Notes under the pieces: generated by a model
The model's database searches: none
What the model was told of the DNA's origin: nothing
The model's input: only the letters and a program-made list of their open reading frames with translations
In this document: positions 1 through 12,859 of the stretch, piece by piece
Layout of the letters: every line of letters begins with the position of its first letter
How positions within the stretch are numbered: position 1 is the stretch's first letter
NCBI GenBank assembly: GCA_936450465.1
Contig: OW388296.1
Coordinates: 55,356,431-55,420,430, forward strand
Direction of reading: 5' to 3'
DNA from: Gibbula magus
Taxonomy: Eukaryota > Mollusca > Gastropoda > Trochida > Trochidae
Length of the DNA: 64,000 bases
Made by a program: the position numbers and the translations under genes

Positions 1-59
1 CTCATGCACTTGCTAATATGAATGATACGATTGAATCGTGGTTGAACACGTGTTCGAAT

Positions 60-320
60 GTCAAACAAAAACATGTGAGGTTGATAAAGCCACATCAGAC
101 ATCAGTTTGTGGAAGCAGGATCTGAAAATGCATAATGTTCTTGCAATGTCTCTCTTTTGAAACATTACTACAAGCCGGGAATAGTAAAAAAAACAGACAT
201 CGCCAGTGCCAGAGCTGATATAAAATCAAGGCAATTGACAGTTTGAGGGTCTGAATCGAGGGCTTCCATCACAATCAACTTGCACAAGTCGTGGGTGGAA
301 TATTTGACAATGCATGAATT
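60..320 (-). repeat. Diverged copy of the 'NCLDLISAL' duplicated module
   Basis: This stretch matches segments near 27.1-27.5 kb, 44.3-44.6 kb and 46.7-47.1 kb, sharing blocks such as CACATCAGACATCAG, GCCAGTGCCAGAGCTGATAT and ATATTTGACAATGCAT. Read on the minus strand it has a short open stretch beginning MEALDSDPQTVNCLDF and continuing ISALALAMSVF. The same peptide pattern appears in the other copies. I see no start-to-stop gene or splice structure. The copy is best treated as a decayed module of a locally duplicated family; whether the ancestor was coding is inference. Confidence 0.55.
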
Positions 321-1886
<1,566 letters not shown>

Positions 1887-2086
1887 NNNNNNNNNNNNNN
1901 NNNNNNNNNNNNNNNNNNNNNNNNNNNNNNNNNNNNNNNNNNNNNNNNNNNNNNNNNNNNNNNNNNNNNNNNNNNNNNNNNNNNNNNNNNNNNNNNNNNN
2001 NNNNNNNNNNNNNNNNNNNNNNNNNNNNNNNNNNNNNNNNNNNNNNNNNNNNNNNNNNNNNNNNNNNNNNNNNNNNNNNNNNNNNN
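1887..2086. other. Assembly gap of exactly 200 Ns
   Basis: Two hundred Ns, a typical fixed-size scaffold join, placed at the end of the CT microsatellite. Gap size is probably nominal, and the microsatellite probably caused the break. Confidence 0.97.
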
Positions 2087-2173
2087 GTTACATCTTCATT
2101 CACAATAATTATTCACAGAACGTGCCACACAAACTTTGGAACATTTCTAATAGTATCCAGTTCACGTTATGAG

Positions 2174-2284
2174 AAACAAATTTGATGTCAGTGGTATGCC
2201 CCCAATAGGAAAACAAATTTGATGTCAGTGGTATGCCCCCAATAGGAAAACAAATTTGATGTCAGTGGTATGCCCCCAATAGGA
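2174..2284 (+). repeat. 37-bp tandem repeat, three identical copies
   Basis: Units at 2174-2210, 2211-2247 and 2248-2284 are identical over 37 bp and contain GATGTCAGTGGTATGCCCCC. Complete identity points to very recent expansion. No coding potential is evident. Confidence 0.95.
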
Positions 2285-2290
2285 AAATAG

Positions 2291-3890
2291 CCATGGAGTA
2301 TACTGTGTTAACCTGTCTGAAGATTATTCGAAAACTTGACCCTGGCAATACGTGTTGATTGGTCAGTAATAGTCCTTTGATACTGCATGCGTTCCCCTTT
2401 TGAAGAAACCTTCAGATGAGGCTTGTGATGTTTAACCACGTGACTTAACCTTGGTGATATTTTTGATTGGTCAGTGGCTTGGTGCTTGATACCTGCATAC
2501 CTGTGGGTGAGAATTTTCAGTTGCAGTCATACTTTGCACTACTATTTTTCAATATTCACATGAAGTAATAGAACTTTTTGAACACTTGGACATTTAAAAC
2601 AAAGCTTTGTGAAATAGATAACGTCAAATCGGATCATTGATCTTAGATAGTCATCATCACAAAGTTAGAAGCGTGGGCGATCGAGGTCGATGATTGATCA
2701 CATTCGATCCAATAACCACATTTCGATCATAGGTAACTATATAGAAACTCAAAAATTCTTCATATTACCTGAAAGTCAGCATGTATATTAATCGCTAACT
2801 GAAGTAGTAGATGTACGTCAATGATCTGTCAAAGATGTGTTTTACAAATGTTTTGGACCAGTGGGATATGTCATCTTCTGGTGACTCTTCTGTGAAATCA
2901 ATGTGCCCGGCAACAACTGAAAGGTCAACCTTCGCAGCAACAGTGTTATGTAATATTCATGTCACGTGATGCTCGTGTCACCTTGCTCGAAGTCGTGTTG
3001 CCATCATGCTGTCGTCGTGTGGTATTCGTGCAGATTTTATAAGGTTAGGCAAATGTGACGATCGCCCCGAAATTCGTAGTAGTCGTTCGTCATTGACATA
3101 TTGCCTTCTGACTACAGCGTACCTTCTTCGGATTCTGGTTGGTTTTTAACCAGAATCCGAACCCAATTCGAGTGAAATTTTCTCTTTCGTGTTGGCATAA
3201 TTGGGACAGTGTGAACCGGCCTCTTAAGGGTTGGTCGTTGATTGGCATTCCTGGCTCTTATATTCGCATTACGCATTCGTCCAATTGAATATCAATCAAT
3301 TTAATGATAACATGCACATATTCTCTCCGATTCAGACAGTGTTAATTTGTTTTTCAAGAAAACATCAATCTATTTGAAATCAATGTTATTGAGTTCAAAT
3401 ACACCTGATTTGGGATCAGGAGTCTGTTTTGGTACAAATCCATGAAAGAGGTAATTTCCCGTGAATAGGCCTTTCCCTTTTCTTTACATTGAACTTTAAC
3501 AGTGCATCCTTCTGAAAAGAAAGTCTTGATTAACAGTGGTTTCTTTTGATTTTAGCCTGCTATTTCAATTAATAATATACCCCATATCTGTTAATATGTT
3601 TTTGTTAAGGATTTTAGATAAATATTGGTAATCAAATTTATTAAGTTGAAGTTAACCTATAGTCTTGTGATAAACTATACATTATACATTTCTAAATCAG
3701 CTTTTGCAATTATTGTTTAAAGTGAATAAATTTGCTTAATTTTCACATCGCTAATGGCTGCAATATTTCCCACACGACAATAAACAATAACTCACTCACC
3801 CACTCACATAAAGTGTACTGAAAGTGTTTATTTGAATTATAGTTTTATTCAATAAAGACTTATTCAATGGGGAATTTCCTCACAACAAGC
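2291..3890. other. Non-coding stretch
   Basis: No convincing ORF. It contains one short perfect hairpin at 3127-3161, annotated separately. A local cluster of GATC-containing words around 2640-2710 is unexplained. Confidence 0.45.
3127..3161. repeat. Perfect 14-bp stem hairpin
   Basis: TTCGGATTCTGGTT is followed by a 7-nt loop and then its exact reverse complement AACCAGAATCCGAA. It could be the remains of a small palindromic element or a transcript hairpin; nothing nearby indicates function. Confidence 0.8.
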
Positions 3891-4402
3891 TTAAAGGTGC
3901 ATCCATTGTGTTTCATAAAATTTTATTTGGCTTTAATACGTTTCAACACACCATTTGTGCTGTTTACAATACAAACAAATTCACTTAGCTTGCATATTCA
4001 TCCCCAATCGCCAAACATAAAAAAATTATCATATTTACTAGTTTCCAATGAAAATCGAGTAACATCATTATGCATGTGCAGAAACCGAAAGTGCACGTCA
4101 TATTTGCATGCACAGTAGTTATATGACCTATTGAACATTATCAACCCAAATTTGTTATTTTGTCTGGCGTAAATAAGATTCCAAAATTACGTTTGACTCA
4201 TTGACGCGCGCCACACGCGGTGCATTGTCCGGTTTTCGATCAGAAATCACTACTTTTACCTTGAGTTCATATCGTCAATATACTAAGTCGAGTATCATTA
4301 AAATGGTTGTTTTCGGTAACATTTGGTATTTCTCGATAAAATAAGACCATTTATAACGTTTGTCATATTTGACCCCCTACAACACAATGGATGTACCTTT
4401 AA
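3891..4402 (+). mobile_element. MITE family C, copy 1 (TIR TTAAAGGTGCATCCATTGTG)
   Basis: A ~510-bp unit starting TTAAAGGTGCATCCATTGTG and ending with the near-complement CACAATGGATGTACCTTTAA. The interior matches the unit at 4695-5187 in reverse orientation, for example the TCGATCAGAAATCACTACTTT block. Boundaries fit a TA target duplication, as for Tc1/mariner-type MITEs. The 83-residue frame starting at 3867 is not a gene. Confidence 0.85.
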
Positions 4403-4694
4403 GAGGGCAGTCAATCAAAAGCGGTTTCTTTCCAATGGGCACAAATAAAATTATCATCATTTGGGATGATCTATTCAGGAGTAACTGTTGATCAGCCTGA
4501 GCGAATACGTAATTTAAATTGTGCACAATCTCTCATCGTTGGAAGAACTGTGAAATTGGAAACTAACATCTATACAATATGCACTTTTAAATAAACTAGA
4601 TTAAACTTCAACAAGAAGCACATTTGTTTACGATTCAGAACTTAGTAAAGGTATAAAGTATTGGCGTAAAAGCAGAATGATATATTATGTTTGT

Positions 4695-5187
4695 TTAAAG
4701 GTACATCCATTGTGTTGTTGGGGATCAGATATGCCAAATGTTATAAATGGGTGTTACTTTATCGAGAAGTACCGACTGTTACCGAAAACGTCAATATTGA
4801 TGATAGTGGACTGAGTATATTGACGATATGAAGGTAAAAGTAGTGATTTCTGATCGAAAACCGGACAATGCATCGCGACGCGCGCCAATGATTCAAACGT
4901 TATTTTGGAATCTTTTTTATAACAGACAAAATAACAATTTTGGTTTGATAATGTTTAATAGGTCATATAACTACTGTGCATGTAAATGGACGTGCAGTTT
5001 CGGTTACTACACATGCATAATGATGTTACTCGATTTTAATTGGAAACTAGTAATTATGATATATTTGGCGATTGGGGATGAATATGCAAGCTGAGTGAAT
5101 GTATATGTACTGTATTTGTACGTATGATGTGTTGGAACATATTAAAGCCAAAACAAATATTATGAAACACAATGGATGCACCTTTAA
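4695..5187 (-). mobile_element. MITE family C, copy 2 (inverted relative to copy 1)
   Basis: Ends TTAAAGGTACATCCATTGTG and AATGGATGCACCTTTAA. The interior is the diverged reverse complement of 3891-4402, including the AAGGTAAAAGTAGTGATTTC block. The two copies face each other across ~290 bp. Open frames inside (4828-5094, 5099-5329) are incidental. Confidence 0.85.
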
Positions 5188-5329
5188 AAGGGCTCACTGT
5201 TCATTATTAGTAAATACATGTATAGTTCTCAACCCCGTCCTGGTAATCCTATTATCGACCATTGACGATATAGCAAGTGCTGAAACTGTATCATCCGTTT
5301 CAAGCAAAACGTTATTTTATTTTATGTAA

Positions 5330-5393
5330 GACCCTTGTATATTCCGCATTTCCTTCGGCTGCGCCTCAGGAAAATACGGAATATACAAGGGTC
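5330..5393. repeat. 17-bp perfect-stem hairpin
   Basis: GACCCTTGTATATTCCG pairs exactly with CGGAATATACAAGGGTC, and the stem extends imperfectly inward around a loop rich in CTTCGGCTGCGCC. The layout resembles the larger TIR hairpin at 13808-13931 (stem, then a GC-rich Y-shaped centre), but the sequences differ. Confidence 0.85.
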
Positions 5394-7200
5394 CTACAGT
5401 CCCGTACACCCTGTCAAAACACCGTGTAACTTATAGTGTAAACCTTATTTATTTTTTAATCAATGTTGTGCAATAACAATGATATAATCCAACTTAAAAA
5501 GAATTGGGTTTTTTCTGTTGTAATTATTAAAGTAATGACAGCTCAACGCCAACACCTTTTCAAACAGCAGTTGATCATTTTGCTTTCCCTTCAACAGACA
5601 GTAATTGATGGAGTACAGGAATACTGGCACTGCGTTGCGATTCTTTGTTCTCATTAAATTGATATGGATTGTTAGCACTCAATGAACTCTTTTCTTCATG
5701 GTGCCTCAATGATGCAAAATGATTTATTCCTGTTTTCTAAGGAATTGCAAATCGTATTTAAAGAAACCGTCATTCCCAAATATCCACGAGTGATCAAATG
5801 CAATTTGTATTTCCACTGGTGAATGCTTAAAAGCCCTAGTTACTTGTATATGATTTTGCTATAATAGTTTGTTTTTAAATGACATAAACAAATTGAAGCT
5901 TTAGCTATGTAGCTCAACATGCTTTGAATACTTAGTTTGATGTTGAAGACCATAGTTAACAAGATGAAACACTATCTGTGTGACAACAATAGTCATCAAA
6001 ACTGTCCATTGTCATTTCATGAGAGGACTATGACTTCAATATGAAATAGTTTACGCAAGATTGAAATAAAATTTACAAATTTTCATCTTCTTCAAACAAA
6101 GATGATAAGCTCAAAACCTTAGCTTCCCCGAATTACTAGTCAGTAAACTGGAGTATCACCTGCGGAAAAGTCGATATCTCTATAAGCTATAAGTTTTTAA
6201 CAATGGTAATAACGGGTAAAAAGAAAGACTGGTAGTCTGTATTAGGCCGCTTTATGATAAATTGAAGCTATTTGGATACTGGATTTCCGAGAAATGTATT
6301 TTTAAAAAAGATTCTCTTGAAGAATCAATGGCTTGAGCTGGAGATGCAATGGCATGTTCAGGTCCAGTTTGTTGAAGAGTAATTTACCATTGCTTCCCAA
6401 CTTTGCCATTTCAGGTAAGGAACTTGTATTATAGTATACCAACAGGCTTTACATGTTAACCCTCTTAAATAAAGAGACATAGAGAGTGAGAAAATGCGGA
6501 TTTCATTTTCGAAACAAGATTTATTTATTTTGACGATTCTTATTTTTATTTGGATCTCAAATTCATATTCTTCATTAAAGCTGTTACAAAGGCCTTGCAA
6601 GCTGTCAATAATCACCCTGATTAGTTTATAAAAGTATCATTCCCATATAATTCTTTCCTCGACTTTGATTGTGTCTGTATTTAAAGTTCAAGTTCAAAAG
6701 ATAAAATGAAGCTGTTAAAATCTAAAGTGCTTGACTTGTGTCATAAATGTATTTTGGAATACGCACTAAAACGTCCCTGACATGTTTGTAATTTTAATGT
6801 CTGCGTTCCTGAAAGGCAGATTATAACCGTTCTATGTTTGAAACACTTATAAAGTAATGCCTCTTAAAAGAATAATTCGATTACCTCCCTATTTTAGCAT
6901 GCTAATGTATCGTTTATCCCTTTAACACGTAGATTAATTAAAGCCCAAATGGCTAATGTCTGAAAGATCACAGAAACCATGACATTCAAATTAGCTGTCA
7001 TGTTAAAGATTTTCTCTGAGCCAATAAAGTGTTACAGTTTAATTACTTGGGATATTTTGAAGGATGACAACTTTGATAAAGGTAAGAATTTGCTATTGAC
7101 ATTTTTGCTATTTGTTTTTGCTATTTGTCATAAAAAAATTATTCGTAATGTGCGCTTCTTTGCCTTTCGGTATTTCAAAATTAAGCTAACTTGTTATAAT
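5394..7200. other. AT-rich stretch without recognisable gene
   Basis: Only short frames (60-85 codons) with no matching motif or splice context. No RNA gene or clear repeat was recognised. Confidence 0.4.
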
Positions 7201-7252
7201 ATATAATATATTTCATATAATATATAATATATTTCATATAATATATAATATT
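7201..7252 (+). repeat. Short AT-rich tandem repeat
   Basis: About 2.5 copies of a ~22-bp unit of TATAATATAT followed by TTCATA. Confidence 0.8.
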
Positions 7253-7379
7253 TGACGCGCCCTCCGTCTGAGGATTTCATGTCGAAGATATAACGCATAG
7301 AATCACAAATGACCTTAATGGCACGTTGGGTATCTCTGGCTCCTCCAAACAAACCGTAATCCGACTATGCACATTATTA

Positions 7380-7770
7380 AGTAGGTCCAGACCATCACAT
7401 TCACGTAAATCGAAAAATAACAGTGTTACGTTCACTATCCAAACTCAATACATACGATCATAATTCAGTGTCATCTAAGATAAATAACTGTAGGCTGATA
7501 AATAACAAAGGTAAGTGAATAAATAAAGTCTGACACAAATGCCACAAAACAATGTTTGTCAGTTATAACCATTAGACCTTGCTTAATGCATTTGAATCAT
7601 TGAAGGAATAAGGAAGCATGTAGCGCGAAAACACATTTCTATAATGTGAAAAAAACATGCTATCATGGAAAAGTTGAATGGAATTGGCACAATGATAATA
7701 TGTGAATAAAACATCACTGAAAGAAATATATAAAGAGCCCGTAATCCGAACTATACACATAAACTAGTTC
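7380..7770 (-). repeat. Duplicated module, copy paired with 8200-8720
   Basis: Matches 8200-8720 in the same orientation: CATACGATCATAATTCAGTG, AGTCTGACACAAATGC, TTCTATAATGTGAAAAAA and CAATGATAATATGTGAA recur in order about 0.9 kb apart. It also matches 45930-46300 in reverse orientation. The 62-residue minus-strand frame here overlaps the conserved part, but no complete gene is visible. Confidence 0.7.
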
Positions 7771-8199
7771 AAATCTGTCATTTATGTTTCATTTGCTGAT
7801 TTTGTACGTAAACCATATTCGTTTCTACTGAAATAAAAGATTGATTGATTCAAAAATGAGAGAACGCTCTTTAAAATAATTAAACAGCAACAACATGTTA
7901 TATAAAAAATATAACTTTTTATTTTAAAATTAAAACTAACTGTGAAAACATTTTTGAGAGTAGACGACAGATTATTATTTCATCCTCTTGTGACAACAAA
8001 AACCTATGTTGTCTTTACTGTTCGTTAACGAAGCTTACTCTATTTTGCTGTAATCTGATGGGTGCATGGTCACCTTCTGCTTTGACCTGACTGTGGGCTG
8101 TTCCATTGTCTCTGTAGGGGATGTCCTAATGAATCTTCCACTAAGTGTCTGCGGTATAGGTCGTCGGTAAGCTGCCTGTCTGAGAGATGGCAGATATTC

Positions 8200-8770
8200 T
8201 ATCCTTAATTAGGTCCACGATCATCACATTAACAAAGCATCTTAAAAGGCGTTCCATAGGTTGATGATGATGAAGAATGCTTATTATGACGAACTATTTT
8301 ATGGATATACTACTCCTTTATTCTGTTTGGGTGACGAAGAAAGAAGTTGTCTTTCCATGAAACAGATATTCATTCTACATTCGTATGAATCGAACAATAA
8401 CAGTGTAATGTCATGAAACTGTTCAAAGCAATAACATTGTCAAAATCAAAACCATACGATCATAATTCAGTGTCTTTAAAGATAAATTTCATAAGTCTGA
8501 CACAAATGCATCAAAGCGTTGCTGTCAATGAACAAGATACATCCATTAGCTGTTATTTCATTATGTTGAGTCGGTGAAGGAATAAGAAGCATGTAGAATG
8601 GAACCACATTTTCTATAATGTGAAAAAACATGCGGTATTGAGGGAGATGAATGATATTGTTGCATTGCTCCAATGATAATATGTGAACAAATACATATTA
8701 CTGGAAGAGATATTGTATGAATGGAATGGTCTCAATTATGTAATATTAAGTGTTATATTCTTGCACAGGG
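8200..8770 (-). repeat. Duplicated module, inverted partner of 45.9-46.5 kb
   Basis: The reverse complement matches 45930-46540 (GGAGCAATGCAACAAT, TCAGACTTATGA, CTGGACCTAATTAAGG-like words), and the direct strand matches 7380-7770. Its minus-strand 65-residue frame resembles the 'QYNSFIHLSSQ' frames in modules at 15.9 and 53.7 kb. It is likely a decayed copy of the same ancestral segment. Confidence 0.65.
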
Positions 8771-8859
8771 GAGACCACTGTTTGTATAAGTACAAAGTTA
8801 ACACCAATTTTACTGTAGTTGTGATAGCATTTTCTGTAGCATATTGCATATGACATTTG

Positions 8860-9600
8860 CGTAATAAGAACCGTGTGAGTTATTGCCCTTGTTCCGTATT
8901 TTTGGACTCTGTTCATGGTATCTCCAAAGGGGACAGCTTTTCTCAGAAACTGTTTAGGATATAGTTTTCAAATTTGGTGTATGGCTTGTGGACATACATA
9001 CCTTGATGGAGTTCGAAAATAAGAACCGTGTGATTATTTTTTCCGGAGTTATTGCCCTTGTTCCGTATGTTTTGATAGTTCATGCTATCTCTAAAGGGGA
9101 CAGCTTTTCTCAGAGACTATTTAAGATAGGATTACCCAATTTGGTGGATGGCTTGAGGGCATAAGTACCTTGATGGAGTTCGAAAATGAGAAGCACACAA
9201 TTAATCTTTGCGGAGTTATTGCCCTTGTTCTGTACATTTGGACTCTGTTCAAGGTATCACCAAAGGGGACAGCTTTTCTCAGAAACTATTTAAGATAGGA
9301 TAACCAAATTTGGTGTGTACTTTAAGGCCATCGATACCTTGACGGAATTTGAAAAAAAGAAGCATGTGATTATTTTTTCCGGAGTTATTCCCCTTGTTCC
9401 GCTTTTTCGACTCTGTTTCAAGTATCCAAGGATATAGCTTTTCTCAGACATTGTTTAACATCAAATTAGTTGTGTGGCTTGAGGATATCGTTACCTTAAT
9501 GGAAAGAAAATGAGCAGCGCACAATTATTTCTTCTTGAATTATTGCCCTTGTTCTCATTTCTTGTGTCTGGCGGGGGATGTTGATGGCTATGTCTTCTTG
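8860..9600 (+). repeat. Degenerate ~165-bp satellite, about 4.5 units
   Basis: GTTATTGCCCTTGTTC recurs near 8880, 9050, 9217, 9384 and 9537, each followed by a variant of AAAGGGGACAGCTTTTCTCAG and then ACCTTGATGGAGTTCGAAAA. Unit spacing is about 165 bp with many substitutions and small indels. It has no usable open frame. This style of repeat is, as far as I recall, common in molluscan genomes. Confidence 0.9.
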
Positions 9601-9829
9601 TTTATCATCTGTGAATGAATAAATAAGTTTTTAAGGAAAGTTTTATGAATGGAACTTTTTCATGCAAAGTATAAATGATGGAATGTAAAAAAATGCTTTA
9701 GTTTTAAAAAAAGTACATGATTAAAGCAGTTTTGTTACATTAGTGCTACATGTAGCATTGTCTACATAATGATATGACTTTTGAGTTATGAGGAATTACA
9801 ATTTAGGGAAACATATTCTGAATTGTGAC

Positions 9830-9940
9830 TAGCAAGGTTATAAATGGAAAGGCAGCGTGCATTAGCGCCAAGCATTATCTGTGAATTATCGACGTCTCAA
9901 ATGTCACAATCGTAGCATAGGGATGGGACATGAAGCTTTC
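9830..9940 (-). repeat. Fragment of the 'TIVTFE' duplicated module
   Basis: On the minus strand GCTACGATTGTGACATTTGA lines up with blocks at 15.6 kb, 45.6 kb and (minus) 54.05 kb that read ATIVTFE. It lies upstream of the 8.2-8.7 kb module on the same strand, the same order seen in the other copies. Confidence 0.5.
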
Positions 9941-10044
9941 TGGCGAAATTACAATGAATATTACTTTAAAAATTGTCGTATTTGAGCAAAATGTTCACAT
10001 TAGGCAATGTATACCAAGGTCTAGAAATTAAAAAAAAAAAAAAA

Positions 10045-10670
10045 GAAGCGTCCACCAAGACTTTCACGCCTTCAAAACCTATTACTCTAGGAAAGGCCTA
10101 CCCTACTCACCTTCTGTATTGACACATACTTGAATTTACCTATCGATAAACATTCATGTAACACAACTTGTTTATTGTCGTATTTTCTGCAAGTCGTCCA
10201 AAAGCCAACTTTCAAGCTGAACCCACAGGAATTTGAGGATACCCAAGATCTCAATGTAAACAATGTATATAAAAGTATCCACGCCCCCTCTATACAATAG
10301 GCTAAAGGAGCGACACCCGCCATTTTGGCAACTCTTGGTTGCGTTTTCGCACCTCTCGACTCGACCACATTCGTGGCTTATATTTCAAAACATACACAAC
10401 GACATATAACGAAACTTACCGCCGATCCTTTATTAGGTTTCATACTAATTGGACATGGGCAACTTTTTCTTAACTTACTTACTTTTCGCCCCAAATTACG
10501 CTGCTAAGTCGATTCTACCTGCAAACAACATCGAATTACAACTCGCTCAGACGGAAGTGACGTCACTTTACTGACTTGAATACACTCTCTCTCAGCTATA
10601 TTTAGATACAAAGCATGGTCATGCAACTGTGTAAACATGTTGGTTTTTACACCGGGGCAAGTGACCATAA
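10045..10670 (-). repeat. Left arm of a 1.9-kb foldback (giant inverted repeat)
   Basis: This ~625-bp arm is the reverse complement of 11335-11955, with about ten differences visible by eye. The two arms mirror each other around position 11000 without an indel for at least the first ~520 bp: features at position x reappear at 22000 minus x. The arm carries a TGACGTCA palindrome at 10558-10565, a 93-codon outward-facing frame and a consensus splice donor. The outer end begins GAAGCGTCCACC after an A-rich run. The arms diverge near 10640 through a small indel. Confidence 0.93.
10087..10368 (-). CDS. Hypothetical 93-codon frame in left foldback arm (possible first exon)
   Basis: The frame starts MVESRGAKTQPRVAKMAGV and is identical in length to its mirror copy at 11632-11913. 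Around codon 86 the minus strand reads CAGAAG followed by GTGAGT, a strong splice donor, so the real exon would end there rather than at the stop. I do not recognise the protein. It could equally be promoter and untranslated leader sequence that happens to be open. Confidence 0.25.
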   Translation of the reverse strand: MVESRGAKTQPRVAKMAGVAPLAYCIEGAWILLYTLFTLRSWVSSNSCGFSLKVGFWTTCRKYDNKQVVLHECLSIGKFKYVSIQKVSRVGLS

Positions 10671-11334
10671 CTTTTGCTACAGATATTGGAATAATTGTCA
10701 TAATTTGTTGGTCTTATCTCAATAATAAGTACATTAAACAAGCAATAGTTTGCATATTCTCAGGACATTTAGAAACGTTGTTTATAAAGTAATCGTCACA
10801 TTCAGTAATGTGTGACAAGGGTAATTTGCAAGAGAAGCACGTGCATCGCATGCACCACATGGGTTGTTATGGCGACTTTAACATTAGCAGTGTTATTTTT
10901 GCTTGGAAATATGAAACCTCGTTACGCTTCTAAAAAAACACCGACATAATGACAACAAACCAAAAAATATACTGATATGCCAACACTCCTGATAATAACT
11001 AATACAAATGAAGTTATACATATAATGATTATCTAAATGACAAGAAATAGAAAATATAATTTTTGAAAGGATTTTTATATGTGATGATGATATGTTATTG
11101 TCAGTATTACCTTTATTATTTCAAGGACATAAACGAGAAGAGACTGATTCATCTTTGTTAGCAAATTAATTTGTTCCTTAGTTTGAAATTTAAATTATTT
11201 GAATAGGGATATTCTAATTTATACAAAGAATTTGTTATCCATATTACATAAGGAAAGGTGTCTTTCTGTCTGCTGTAAAAATAAAGTTAGATAAATTGGT
11301 TTAGGCTAAACTTAAAAAGTAGGTGTTGAGATGC
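10671..11334. other. Spacer of the foldback
   Basis: About 660 bp of AT-rich sequence between the arms, with no repeat of the arms and no convincing ORF. A short GC-richer patch around 10810-10880 (GCACGTGCATCGCATGCACC) is itself partly palindromic. Confidence 0.6.
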
Positions 11335-11955
11335 AATGTTATGGTCGCTTGCCCCGGTAACATGTTTACATAGTTGCATGACCATGCTTTGTATCTAAAT
11401 ATAGCTGAGAGAGAGTGTATTCAAGTCAGTATAGTGACGTCACTTCCGTCTGAGAGAGTTGTAATTCGATGTTGTTTGCAGGTAGAATCGACTTAGCAGC
11501 GTAATTTGGGGCGAAAAGTAAGTAAGTTAACAAAAAGTTGCCCATGTCCAATTAGTATGACACCTAATAAAGGATCGGCGGTAAGTTTCGTTATATGTCG
11601 TTGTGTATGTTTTGAAATATAAGCCACGAATGTGGTCGAGTCGAGAGGTGCGAAAACGCAACCAAGAGTTGCCAAGATGGCGGGTGTCGCTCCTTTAGCC
11701 TATTGTATAGAGGGGGCGTGGATACTTTTATATACATTGTTTACATTGAGATCTTGGGTATCCTCAAATTCCTGTGGGTTCAGCTTGAAAGTTGGCTTTT
11801 GGACGACTTGCAGAAAATACGACAATAAACAAGTTGTGTTACATGAATGTTTATCGATAGGTAAATTCAAGTATGTGTCAATACAGAAGGTGAGTAGGGT
11901 AGGCCTTTCCTAGAGTAATAGGTTTTGAAGGCGTGAAAGTCTTGGTGGACGCTTC
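11335..11955 (+). repeat. Right arm of the 1.9-kb foldback
   Basis: Reverse complement of 10045-10670. It contains TGACGTCA at 11435-11442, the outward-facing 93-codon frame and a splice donor GTGAGT at 11890-11895. The right end stops at GGACGCTTC, after which the sequence becomes T-rich and unrelated to the left flank. Identity is high enough to imply recent origin or ongoing conversion between arms. Confidence 0.93.
11632..11913 (+). CDS. Hypothetical 93-codon frame in right foldback arm (possible first exon)
   Basis: Mirror image of the frame at 10087-10368, with the same peptide and a consensus donor GTGAGT at 11890. The start lies downstream of a CRE-like TGACGTCA, which would give divergent outward transcription from the two arms. 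No family recognised. Coding status rests only on openness and the donor, so confidence is low. Confidence 0.25.
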   Translation: MVESRGAKTQPRVAKMAGVAPLAYCIEGAWILLYTLFTLRSWVSSNSCGFSLKVGFWTTCRKYDNKQVVLHECLSIGKFKYVSIQKVSRVGLS

Positions 11956-12017
11956 AAAGTTTTTTGTTGTTCTTATTTTAAAAATCAGAGTGTGACTGAC
12001 AATGACCCAAAGTCATG

Positions 12018-12856
12018 TGTACCATGTACGAATGTTCTACCAGCCACTGTCTCACATTCACTGTACCAAGCAAGAATGTTCTATCAGCCACTGTCTTTCG
12101 TTCAATGTACCATGCAAGAATGTTCTATCAGCCACTGTCTTTCGTTCAATGTACCATGCAAGAATGTTCTATCAGCCACTGTCTCACATTTACTGTACCA
12201 TGCAAGAATGTTCTATCAGCCACTGTCTCACGTTCACAGTACCATGCAAGAATGTTCTATCAGCCACTGTCTTTCGTTCAATGTACCATGCAAGAAAGTT
12301 CTATCAGCCACTGTCTCACGTTCACAGTACCATGCAAGAATGTTATATCAGCCACTGTCTTTCGTTCACTGTACCATGTAAGAATGTTCTATCAGCCACT
12401 GTCTCACGTTCACATTACCATGCAAGAATGTTCTATCAGCCACTGTCTTTCGTTCACATTACCATGTAAGAATGTTCTATCAGCCACTGTCTCACGTTCA
12501 CATTACCATGCAAGAATGTTCTATCAGCCACTGTCTTTCGTTCAATGTACCATGCAAGAAAGTTCTATCAGCCACTGTCTCACGTTCACAGTACCATGCA
12601 AGAATGTTATATCAGCCACTGTCTTTCGTTCACTGTACCATGTAAGAATGTTCTATCAGCCACTGTCTCACGTTCACATTACCATGCAAGAATGTTCTAT
12701 CAGCCACTGTCTTTCGTTCAATGTACCATGTAAGAATGTTCTATCAGCCACTGTCTCACGTTCACAGTACCATGCAAGAATGTTCTATCAGCCACTGTCT
12801 CACGTTCACTGTACCATGCAATAATGTTCTATCAGCCAATGTCTCACGTTCACTGT
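12018..12856 (+). repeat. 44-bp minisatellite, about 19 units, with 264-bp higher-order repeat
   Basis: Each unit reads TGTACCATGCAAGAATGTTC then TATCAGCCACTGTCT and a variable ...CGTTCA tail (CTTTCGTTCA or CTCACGTTCA). The variants AAGAAAGTTC at 12291 and 12555 are 264 bp, or six units, apart, and following variants recur in the same order. This shows a six-unit block was duplicated. All three plus frames are open because 44 is not a multiple of 3 and the unit lacks in-frame stops, so the long frames are not genes. Confidence 0.97.
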
Positions 12857-12859
12857 TTT

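Noticed and set aside
11992..12824. Overlapping ORFs of 129-269 codons in all three plus frames
   Set aside because: They are frames of a 44-bp minisatellite without stops; frame-independent openness argues against coding.
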